Positions 43,460 to 50,275 of a DNA stretch of 64,000 bases are shown piece by piece. The DNA is taken from contig NZ_FOGO01000002.1 in the NCBI RefSeq assembly GCF_900111245.1, forward strand, positions 62,001-126,000, read 5' to 3'. This DNA comes from Streptomyces qinglanensis (lineage in GTDB: Bacteria; Actinomycetota; Actinomycetes; Streptomycetales; Streptomycetaceae). Position numbers and translations under genes: made by a program. The notes under the pieces are model-generated. The model had not been told where the DNA came from. It was given only the letters and a program-made list of their open reading frames with translations, and ran no database searches. The first letter of the stretch is position 1. Each line of letters begins with the position of its first letter.

Positions 43460-45184
43460 ATGGAGACGCACCGCCACCACGGCCCGCGTTCGCGCCTGAG
43501 CCGGGGCCCGGGCGGCAGCCGGGGCCGGGCCCGGGACCGTGGCTGGGCAGTCGGCGCAGGCAGGGGCGCAGGCGTGGGTACGGCGGGGACGGGCCGGGGC
43601 ACCGAGGGGGTACGTGCCGCCCTCAGCAGGACCTTCAGCGCCTGGGACCGCTCCCTCTTCCGCAGCGTCGCCCAGCGCCACTGGCCGCGCGGCGAACGCG
43701 TACTGCCGCGGCTGAGCCGCACCGCCGACCACAGCAAGCTGTGGCTGGGCACCGCGGCCGCCATCGCCCTCTCCGGGGTGGGCGGACCCGGCGCCCGGCG
43801 GGGTGCGCTGCGCGGGCTGGCCTCGGTCGCGGTGACCTCCGCGGTGGTCAACACCGTCGGCAAGGGCGCCTTCGGCCGCTCCCGCCCGCTGCTGGACGAG
43901 GTACCGGTGATACGGCGGCTCAAGCGGCTGCCGACCAGCACGTCCTTCCCCTCCGGCCACGCGGCCTCGGCGGCCGCGTTCGCCACCGCGGTGACGCTGG
44001 AGTCGCGCGGCTGGGGAGCGGCGGTGCTGCCGGTCGCCGCATCGGTCGCGTTCTCCCGCGTCTACACCGGCGTCCACTACCCCAGCGACGTGCTGGCCGG
44101 TGCGGCCATCGGCACCGCGGCCGCCTTCGGGGTACGTGCCGTACTGGACGCGCGGCGCCAGGTACCGCCCGCACAGCCCCTGGTGGAGGCTCCGGCGCTG
44201 CCCGACGGGCGCGGTCTGTCGGTCGTGGTCAACCCCGGTTCGGGGTCGGCGGCTTCCGCACGCGAGATCGGCGAGGCCCTGCCGGAGGCCCGCGTGGTGC
44301 ACTGGGATCCGGACGCCGGAGAACTGCCGGACCTGCTCGCCGAGGAGGCGCGGCGCGCGGCCGAGGAGGGCGGCGCGCTGGGCGTGTTCGGCGGCGACGG
44401 CACGGTCAGCGCCGCAGCACGCGCCGCGCTGGCACACCAGGTGCCGCTCGCGGTACTGCCCGGCGGCACCCTCAACCACCTCGCCCTCGACCTCGGCATC
44501 GGCAACTGCGCCGACCTGGCCGACGCGGTCGGCTCCGGCCATGCCATCGCCGTCGACCTGGCCCGGTTCGCCCCGCCGCACCGGTTCGCGCAGACCGCGG
44601 TGCGGCACGATCCCGAGGCCCCGGGCGCGGAGAGCGCCGAGCCGCCCGAGCCCGGCTACTTCGTGAACACCTTCAGCCTGGGCGCGTACGGCGACCTGGT
44701 CGAGGTACGGGACCGCTGGCGGCACCGCGTCGGGCCGTGGGCGGCCGGGCTGGCCGCGGCGGTGCATGTGCTGCGCCACTCCCGGCCGTTCGAGGTGCGG
44801 GTGAACGGGCGCCCACAGTCGCTGTGGCTGCTGTTCGTCGGCAACTGTTCGTACCACACCGTCGGCGGCGGGCCCGGTGGAGCGCGGCGCTTCAACCTCG
44901 CCGACGGCATGCTGGACATCCACCTCGTCCGGGCCGGCCGCTGGGCCCGCACCCGGCTGGTGGCCTCGGCGCTCGCCGGAGTCCTGCACCGCTCGCCGGT
45001 CCACGCCGCCGCGCGCGGACGCCGACTGCACCTGGCCGGGATACCGGACGGCACGCTGTGCTCGTACGACGGTGAGACGGCCCCCTCGGCCCCGAGCCTG
45101 CTCATCGACAAGCCCGCCACCTCGTTGGTGGTCTACCGTCCCCTCCCGGCGTGGCTGAGCGGCTCGTCCCTGCCGGACGGCTGA
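43460..45184 (+). CDS. Bifunctional PAP2 phosphatase / diacylglycerol kinase-like protein
   Basis: 574 residues, a fusion. N-terminal PAP2 domain with KGAFGRSRP, FPSGHAASAAAF (about 163) and SRVYTGVHYPSDVLAG, then from about residue 250 a lipid-kinase catalytic domain: LSVVVNPGSGSA, GVFGGDGTVSAAA (GGDGT near 312), AVLPGGTLNHLALDLGI, and the C-terminal beta-sandwich with GNCSYHTVGGG and DGMLDIHLVR. Opposed activities (adds or removes phosphate on diacylglycerol-type lipids) suggest lipid turnover. Common in Streptomyces. 83 bp after the first PAP2 gene, same strand. Confidence 0.92.
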   Translation: METHRHHGPRSRLSRGPGGSRGRARDRGWAVGAGRGAGVGTAGTGRGTEGVRAALSRTFSAWDRSLFRSVAQRHWPRGERVLPRLSRTADHSKLWLGTAAAIALSGVGGPGARRGALRGLASVAVTSAVVNTVGKGAFGRSRPLLDEVPVIRRLKRLPTSTSFPSGHAASAAAFATAVTLESRGWGAAVLPVAASVAFSRVYTGVHYPSDVLAGAAIGTAAAFGVRAVLDARRQVPPAQPLVEAPALPDGRGLSVVVNPGSGSAASAREIGEALPEARVVHWDPDAGELPDLLAEEARRAAEEGGALGVFGGDGTVSAAARAALAHQVPLAVLPGGTLNHLALDLGIGNCADLADAVGSGHAIAVDLARFAPPHRFAQTAVRHDPEAPGAESAEPPEPGYFVNTFSLGAYGDLVEVRDRWRHRVGPWAAGLAAAVHVLRHSRPFEVRVNGRPQSLWLLFVGNCSYHTVGGGPGGARRFNLADGMLDIHLVRAGRWARTRLVASALAGVLHRSPVHAAARGRRLHLAGIPDGTLCSYDGETAPSAPSLLIDKPATSLVVYRPLPAWLSGSSLPDG

Positions 45185-45270
45185 GAGCGCCGCCCGGAAC
45201 GCGCCTGGCGCACTGCGGAGCCGACGCCCCTCGGGCCGGGCCGGAGCGGACCGAAGCGAACCGGCCCGGC

Positions 45271-45318
45271 AGCGGCACAGCGGCACAGCGGCACAGCGGC
45301 ACAGCGGCACAGCGGCAT
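45271..45318. repeat. 8-bp tandem repeat, six copies of AGCGGCAC
   Basis: Six tandem units, the last AGCGGCAT, just right of the PAP2/kinase gene and 50 bp left of the tRNA-like remnant. Confidence 0.92.
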
Positions 45319-45370
45319 CAGCATCAGTTCAGCCGACAGGTCGCTGCTCCCCTCCCGACGAACGCGGAGG

Positions 45371-45432
45371 GACCCCAGGCCGGAGAAGTCCGGCCTGGGG
45401 TCCACAGGGAGGCCGTGCGGGACGCGAACCCA
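45371..45432 (-). repeat. Degenerate copy of the tRNA-Lys 3' end plus its terminator (candidate att site)
   Basis: Colinear, gap-free 62-bp alignment with 50053-50114. The tRNA part, AGGCCGTG.GGAC.CGAACCCA at 45410-45432, matches 21/23 to tRNA-Lys positions 50092-50114; the adjoining hairpin GACCCCAGG.../...CCTGGGGTC matches the tRNA terminator with compensating changes in the stem. Same orientation as the intact gene and located beyond its 3' end, as expected after integration at a tRNA. Confidence 0.65.
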
Positions 45433-45705
45433 TCGCCGAGGCAACGGAGTTGCCCCCGCCCTCGTGCCGGGTCCTGCCGGACGCCTCCGCTTCCGACGAC
45501 GATCGCGGGCACCACGCCGCCCAGGGGGCCGCGAAGGCGACGATCAGAGTGTGGGTGAGACCTGGCCGACGATGGTGACCGCGGCCCTGCTCCCGAAGGT
45601 GCCGCATCCCTTGCGGCCACGCCGGTGCTGCGGTTGGCTCGGCCGCCGGTGGGGCACGAGCGCGGGGCCGGGGCCGTCGGCCGACGTCGGCGCCCGCGCG
45701 AGGGA

Positions 45706-46476
45706 TCAGCGGGCGGTGCCGAAGTCCTGGGTCCAGTAGTGACCCGGCTGGGCGTGACCGACGCCGATTTCCTCGAAGTCACAGTTCAGAATGTTGGCCC
45801 GGTGGCCGGAGCTGTTCATCCAGCCCTCCATGACGCTCTCGGGCGAGGAGTAGCCGTAGGCCACGTTCTCCCCGTAGGTGCTCCAGGAGTATCCGGCGCG
45901 CTCGACGCGGTCGCCGGGGGACGAGCCGTCGGACCCGGTGTGGGACATGTTCTTGTGCGCCGCCATGTCCTCGCTGTGGGCCTGGGCGGCCTTCGTCAGC
46001 TTGGCGTTCACCGTCAGCCGCTTGCAGCCGGCCTTGGCACGCTCCTTGTTCACCAGCGCGACGATCTGGTCCTGCAGACCGGAGGAACCGGAGTCCGCGG
46101 GCGAGCTGGTGGGCTCGGGGGCGGTGGAGGAGGGAGCCGTGGGCTTGGTGGGAGCCTTCGTGGGCTCGGCCGGGGCGCTGCGGGTGGGGGCGGCCGTGGC
46201 GTGACGGGACCGCTTGGCGCGGTCGCCGCGGTGCTCGGAACGGTCGCTGCGGTGCTTGAAGGTGCCGCCCAGGTGCTTCGAGTCGTCGCCGTCCCGGTCC
46301 GCATCGGCCTGACCGCGGTGCTGCGCGGTCGACTCACCATGGGCCACGGGCTGCTTGTCGTCCGGCCCGCCCAGACAGGCCATGGCGACCGAAGGCACAC
46401 CCAGGGCCGTGACGGCCACGGCTCCGATGATTATCTTCCGATGGTGCATCCGTTTGCTGTTGCGGTGCTTGCTCAT
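45706..46476 (-). CDS. Secreted CAP (SCP/PR-1) domain protein
   Basis: 256 residues. Signal peptide (RKIIIGAVAVTALGVPSVAMA, cleavage near 33), Lys/Arg/Thr/Pro-rich linker (residues 40-125), then a CAP domain: VALVNKERAKAGCKRLTVNAKLTKAAQAHSEDMA, HTGSDGSSPGDRVERAGYSW, GENVAYGYSSPESVMEGWMNSSGHRANILNCDFEEIGVG. Two Cys likely form a disulfide. Bacterial CAP proteins of the YkwD group are secreted, function largely unknown. ATG 46476 with AGGTCAGG upstream. First gene of the tRNA-Lys interval. Confidence 0.92.
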   Translation of the reverse strand: MSKHRNSKRMHHRKIIIGAVAVTALGVPSVAMACLGGPDDKQPVAHGESTAQHRGQADADRDGDDSKHLGGTFKHRSDRSEHRGDRAKRSRHATAAPTRSAPAEPTKAPTKPTAPSSTAPEPTSSPADSGSSGLQDQIVALVNKERAKAGCKRLTVNAKLTKAAQAHSEDMAAHKNMSHTGSDGSSPGDRVERAGYSWSTYGENVAYGYSSPESVMEGWMNSSGHRANILNCDFEEIGVGHAQPGHYWTQDFGTAR

Positions 46477-47000
46477 GCCTGACCTCATTCGTGATCGCGC
46501 GGCACGCCCTCTCCCCCTTGGTCCGGCGAGGCGCACGCCATGGCGTGCACGAGCCACCGGGGGCGTCTTGCAGGGCGACATTCTTAGACCCGCCGAAGTC
46601 GGGGAGCAACAAGCGTTCGGTCCCGGCGGGCTTCGTCGCGGCGGTCCCCGGCTTGCGGTGCGCGGCAATGCGTGCTGGTGCGGCTTCACATGTCCTCGAC
46701 AGGGCTGTCACACCGTCAGAACACCTGGTTACGGGCACCGGGGCGGCCCGGCTCCCGCAACCACCCCGCCGGAGCGCACATGTCCAGTAGACCGTCGAAA
46801 ACTCTCCTATGTCGGTCAGGAGGTATCGCCCCGCCCATACCTTTTGATCCACGCAACGCTGTGATGGACGTCACGCCGCAAAGAGGTGTGAGACGGCTCG
46901 GCGATCCGCGAACGGCGCCTCGCCTCCGCCGAGTTCGCCAGCACCCAGCGCTGCACCGGAGCAGGAGGCTTCCGCGGCGAGCGCCTTGATTCACGATTCC
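46477..47000. other. Long divergent spacer
   Basis: About 520 bp, GC lower than average near 46790-46870. I looked for a structured leader such as the c-di-AMP riboswitch found ahead of some secreted cell-wall proteins and did not find its conserved core. No gene supported. Confidence 0.4.
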
Positions 47001-47010
47001 CTGAATTCAG
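47001..47010. promoter_or_regulatory. Palindrome CTGAATTCAG before the CmtR-like gene
   Basis: Perfect 10-bp palindrome 22 bp upstream of GTG 47033, inside an AT-rich patch (GATTCACGATTCCCTGAATT) that also offers a looser TGATTCA...TGAATTCA repeat. Likely autoregulatory site. Confidence 0.55.
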
Positions 47011-47032
47011 CGTCTTGTGTACTATCCGGAAG

Positions 47033-47368
47033 GTGCTGACACTCGCCGCCGACATCGCCGTGCTGGCGCGGTTCGGCCGCGCCCTGGCCGACCCCATCCG
47101 CTGCCGCATCCTGCTCGCCCTGCGCGAGGCCCCGGCCTACCCCTCCGAACTCGCCGACGCCCTCGGGATCTCCCGCACCCGACTGTCGAACCACCTGGCC
47201 TGCCTGCGGGACTGCGGCCTGGTCGACACCGTCGCGGACGGCCGCCGCACGCGCTACGAACTGGCCGACGCACGTCTCGGACACGCCCTGGACGACCTGC
47301 GCACCGCCGTGCTCGCCGTCCACACCGACCGCACCTGCCCGGACACCGCCCAGAAGGGCTGCTGCTGA
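47033..47368 (+). CDS. cmtR: CmtR-like Cd(II)/Pb(II)-sensing ArsR-family repressor
   Basis: 111 residues. [21 protein letters not shown] and the winged [21 protein letters not shown] / RRTRYELAD line up with Mycobacterium tuberculosis CmtR, and the three metal-ligand cysteines fall at the same numbers, Cys57, Cys61 and Cys102, the set that binds Cd/Pb in CmtR. An extra Cys110-Cys111 pair ends the protein. GTG 47033 gives this numbering; GTG 47015 is also in frame. Directly followed (no gap) by a cation transporter it presumably represses. Confidence 0.9.
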   Translation: MLTLAADIAVLARFGRALADPIRCRILLALREAPAYPSELADALGISRTRLSNHLACLRDCGLVDTVADGRRTRYELADARLGHALDDLRTAVLAVHTDRTCPDTAQKGCC

Positions 47369-48067
47369 ATGACCGCGACGTCCCTCGGCCCCGGCCCGGA
47401 CCGCCGCGAAGCCCTCACCCGCCGCATCCGCCTCCTGGTCGGCGCGACCCTCGCCTACAACGCCGTCGAGGCCGCCGTGGCGCTCACCGCCGGGAGCCTG
47501 GCCTCGTCCACGGCGCTGATCGGCTTCGGGCTCGACTCCGTCATCGAGGTGTCCTCCGCGGCGGCCGTCGCCTGGCAGTTCTCCGCCCGCGACCACGCAG
47601 ACCGGGAGGCCCGCGAGCGGCGCGCCCTGCGCGTCATCGCGGTCTCCTTCTACGCCCTGGCGCTCTACGTCACCGTCGACTCGCTACGTGCCCTGACCGG
47701 CAGCGGCGAAGCCCGCCACTCGATCCCGGGCATCGTCCTCGCCGCCCTGTCCCTGGCGGTCATGCCGTTCCTGTCCGCAGCGCAACGCAGAGCCGGGCGC
47801 GAACTCGGCTCGGCCACCGCCGTCGCCGACTCCCAGCAGACCCTGCTGTGCACCTACCTCTCCGCCGTCGTCCTGCTGGGCCTGCTCGCCAACTGGCTGC
47901 TCGGCTGGACCTGGGCCGACCCGGTCGCCGCGCTGACCGTCGCCGCCCTCGCCGTCAAGGAGGGCCGCGACGCCTGGCAGGGCAAGGGCTGCTGCGCACC
48001 CGACGCCGCCGGAAGGCACCCGGCACCCGACGCCTGCGGCTGCGGGCCGGGATGCGCCTGCTGCTGA
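47369..48067 (+). CDS. Cation transporter (CDF-type, one-domain) with Cys-rich tail
   Basis: 232 residues, about six membrane helices. [42 protein letters not shown] (Asp in the position of the CDF metal site), and [24 protein letters not shown] with [18 protein letters not shown] mirror the two CDF metal-site helices. It lacks the C-terminal CDF dimer domain and instead ends in a Cys-rich tail ([16 protein letters not shown]) able to bind soft metals. ATG follows the CmtR-like stop with no gap: a Cd/Pb/Zn efflux role is likely. Confidence 0.85.
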   Translation: MTATSLGPGPDRREALTRRIRLLVGATLAYNAVEAAVALTAGSLASSTALIGFGLDSVIEVSSAAAVAWQFSARDHADREARERRALRVIAVSFYALALYVTVDSLRALTGSGEARHSIPGIVLAALSLAVMPFLSAAQRRAGRELGSATAVADSQQTLLCTYLSAVVLLGLLANWLLGWTWADPVAALTVAALAVKEGRDAWQGKGCCAPDAAGRHPAPDACGCGPGCACC

Positions 48068-48192
48068 GCCACGCCCCGGCCCTCCCGGCGCCCGCACGGC
48101 CACGGGACGGCGCACCGTGCCGGGCCCGGCCCGGCCGCCTCCCGTCCGGCGAGCAGCCCGGAACGTCCCTCCGGACCAGTAAGGTGCCTGCC

Positions 48193-48528
48193 GTGCTCGT
48201 CGCCCGCTCCCTCGCCCTGTTCGCCGTCGCCGCCTTGTTCGAGATCGGAGGGGCCTGGCTGGTGTGGCAGGGCCTGCGTGAGCACAAGGGCTGGCTCTGG
48301 GTCGGCGCGGGAGTCATCGCCCTCGGCCTGTACGGCGTCGTCGCCACCTTCCAGAACGACGACAACTTCGGCCGCGTCCTCGCCGCATACGGCGGAATCT
48401 TCGTCGCCGGATCCCTCGCCTGGGGCATGACCGCCGACGGCTACCGCCCCGATCGCTTCGACATCATCGGCGCCCTGATCTGCCTCGCCGGGATGGCCGT
48501 CATCATGTACGCCCCCCGCGGCCACTGA
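48193..48528 (+). CDS. YnfA family (UPF0060) small membrane protein
   Basis: 111 residues, four membrane helices: [80 protein letters not shown]. Conserved [10 protein letters not shown] and RVLAAYGG motifs. The family belongs to small multidrug-resistance-like exporters; here it follows a metal-efflux pair at 126 bp. GTG 48193 is chosen (MLVARSLA) with AAGG upstream; GTG 48184 is in frame. Confidence 0.92.
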   Translation: MLVARSLALFAVAALFEIGGAWLVWQGLREHKGWLWVGAGVIALGLYGVVATFQNDDNFGRVLAAYGGIFVAGSLAWGMTADGYRPDRFDIIGALICLAGMAVIMYAPRGH

Positions 48529-48613
48529 CCCCTCACGGGAGCGCCGCCGAATCTCTGCCGCTGGCCCGGCAACTCTGCGCATCCCACCCGCCGTCCGCTC
48601 CCGTGGCACCCGG

Positions 48614-48853
48614 TCAGGGATCGGCGAACGAGCCAGGGCCAGGAAGGTCACTCGTCCCGTTGGTGCCGCGGCTGGTCTTCTCCGTCAGCTTCTCGCCCCC
48701 GGGCAGCAGTCGCTCCAGCGGCCTGCTCTTGACGGGCGTGCCGCAGAGCTTCTCGGGCACGGCATAGGACTCGCCATCACCGCAGGCCACGAGCCCCGTG
48801 CCGAGAACAGCGACGACCAGAGCGTGCGGAACCGCCCGCGCACACCGGCGCAT
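48614..48853 (-). CDS. Short lipoprotein, probably a truncated remnant
   Basis: 79 residues. Signal peptide with lipobox LVAC (AVLGTGLVACGDG) and a mature part of about 55 residues beginning SYAVPEKLCGTPVKSRPLERLLPGGEKLTEK. This resembles the first third of DUF3558-type Streptomyces lipoproteins, which run to 150-200 residues; here the frame ends early in GTSDLPGPGSFADP. Probably a 3'-truncated gene. Start could also be ATG 48889. Confidence 0.55.
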   Translation of the reverse strand: MRRCARAVPHALVVAVLGTGLVACGDGESYAVPEKLCGTPVKSRPLERLLPGGEKLTEKTSRGTNGTSDLPGPGSFADP

Positions 48854-49175
48854 CAGTCGCCCACCCGCGCCTGCGGTCGAGCTTTCCATGGTCGGCGGCC
48901 GAGCAGAACTCTTCCCCGCAGTCGTATTCTCCCTCCCACCCCTCACTTTTCTGCTCCGGCTTGTTCGCCCAGTCGCTGCTGACCGCATCCCGCCCCTGCG
49001 CGGAAGCCGAGATGCGTTGTCGTCGAGGCATCGGATTTCTGTGCTCTCCAGCGTGGCGCTGTCGCTGATACGGTCCTGCTCGTCCTCGGGCATCGCTTTG
49101 GTGACCGAGAAGGGACCGTGGTCAACGTGGCTCCGGCTCCGGCTTCGGCTCCGGCCGTGAACCAGGCCCGCCTCG
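48854..49175. other. Gene-free spacer in the tRNA-Lys interval
   Basis: About 320 bp, visibly less GC-rich than the core genome, no intact gene; contains CCGGCTCCGGCTTCGGCTCCGG hexamer-like repeats near 49130-49155. Confidence 0.4.
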
Positions 49176-49751
49176 TCACTCGGCACGTGACGATCGACTC
49201 AGGGGCCGCCAAGCCGAGGGCCAGGCCACATCCCGGTTGACCGGACCGGTCACCCCCAGACTGGCCCGTGCGCACTCGAGGTACCGCCGCTGTGCGTCTC
49301 TGAACTCCAAGTACGCATGGTCCCAGGGCTGCTCGACTTCCGTGGGCACGCCCCGCGCCAGGTGCTCCAGCCGCCACAGGCAGTGGTTCAGCGTTTTGGA
49401 CGCGGTGTTCGTGTCAGTGTCGCCCAACAATTCGCACGTCTCTCCCAGCGCCGAACGGCGGGCCTCAGCCACGCCGAGCTCGGTGAGCACCTCGGCGGTG
49501 AGCTCCAGCGGCGCGGGACCGGTCACCAGCCCGCGGCCCGCAGCGATGCTCTGATAGCGGCCCGCAAGCTCTTTGACCACGTGGATGTACTCGGCATAGG
49601 CGTCCAGGCGCCGCCCGTCCCAGCGCACGGACTGCTCACGCCGCCACCGTGCCCGGTCGTTCAAACTGCTCACCAGGAAGGACCCGACAGCGCCCAGCGC
49701 AACACCCACCAGCGGAAGTATCTGTCCCGACAGACTCACAGGGCCCCCCAT
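49176..49751 (-). CDS. Unknown protein with N-terminal membrane anchor
   Basis: 191 residues. A membrane segment at about 8-28 (ILPLVGVALGAVGSFLVSS) is followed by a helical cytoplasmic domain (NDRARWRREQSVRWDGRRLDAYAEYIHVVKELAGRY; TASKTLNHCLWRLEHLARG; FRDAQRRYLECARASLG). Proteins with this plan are common single-copy accessory genes in Streptomyces. No catalytic motif. ATG 49751 is the best start, without a clear ribosome site. Confidence 0.72.
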   Translation of the reverse strand: MGGPVSLSGQILPLVGVALGAVGSFLVSSLNDRARWRREQSVRWDGRRLDAYAEYIHVVKELAGRYQSIAAGRGLVTGPAPLELTAEVLTELGVAEARRSALGETCELLGDTDTNTASKTLNHCLWRLEHLARGVPTEVEQPWDHAYLEFRDAQRRYLECARASLGVTGPVNRDVAWPSAWRPLSRSSRAE

Positions 49752-50052
49752 CACATAGTCAACCGGCTCCCCCAATTGTCCCGACCGGAGCCAGCGAAGT
49801 CGGTGACGGCCGCCACCCGCAGCCACCGGTGACTCCTCGGACACGCCCCAGATCGCTCCGGCCGGGTCGGGTTCATCCGTTCGCCATCGCGCACCCGCCC
49901 GATGCCGGACACGGAGCCGCCGAGGCCAACGCCTCGACGGCTCCTCCACGTCGCGCCTCAACGCCCCTGCGAGGAACAGAAGTCGGCGCCTCGCTCACTC
50001 GGGCCGGCAGCGGCTGCCGGCAAACGATCTGTACGCCCTCACATACGCGAAA
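49752..50052. other. Gene-free spacer before tRNA-Lys terminator
   Basis: About 300 bp, nothing recognised. Confidence 0.4.
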
Positions 50053-50084
50053 GACCCCAGGTCAGAAGTCTCTGACCTGGGGTC
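50053..50084 (-). terminator. Terminator of tRNA-Lys
   Basis: 14-bp perfect stem GACCCCAGGTCAGA/TCTGACCTGGGGTC with a 4-nt loop, starting 6 bp past the tRNA 3' end. Confidence 0.85.
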
Positions 50085-50090
50085 CGGCGG

Positions 50091-50163
50091 TAGGCCGTGT
50101 GGGACTCGAACCCACAACCAATGGATTAAAAGTCCACTGCTCTGCCAATTGAGCTAACGGCCC
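50091..50163 (-). tRNA. tRNA-Lys (TTT)
   Basis: 73 nt. Acceptor GGGCCGT/ACGGCCT, D arm GCTCAATTGGCAGAGC, anticodon loop CTTTTAA (TTT), T arm TGTGGGTTCGAGTCCCACA. CCA not encoded. Its last about 23 nt are duplicated at 45410-45432. Confidence 0.97.
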
Positions 50164-50275
50164 GCACCGAGCAGCATAGCCCGGAGGCCCGGCGGGCTTC
50201 GAAGGCATTCCGGGTTGAACGCCTTCGAAGCCGTGCTCGGGCACGCGTTCGGGAGGGCCGGGCCCTCACCGGGGG

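Larger units (their letters stand above)
45185..45705. other. Gene-free junction region with tandem repeat and tRNA remnant
   Basis: 520 bp. Includes an 8-bp repeat (45271-45318) and the tRNA-Lys-like remnant (45371-45432). Nothing else coding is supported. Confidence 0.6.
45371..50114. mobile_element. Putative tRNA-Lys-associated island, 4.7 kb, no integrase
   Basis: Bounded by the intact tRNA-Lys 3' end (right) and its degenerate copy (left). Contents: CAP-domain protein, CmtR-like regulator, cation transporter, YnfA-type protein, a lipoprotein fragment and an unknown membrane protein. No recombinase. Divergence of the two ends suggests an old event. Boundaries are inferred only from the repeat. 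Confidence 0.5.

Noticed and set aside
46477..47000. c-di-AMP (ydaO-type) riboswitch upstream of the CAP-domain gene
   Set aside because: The conserved core elements could not be matched in either orientation.
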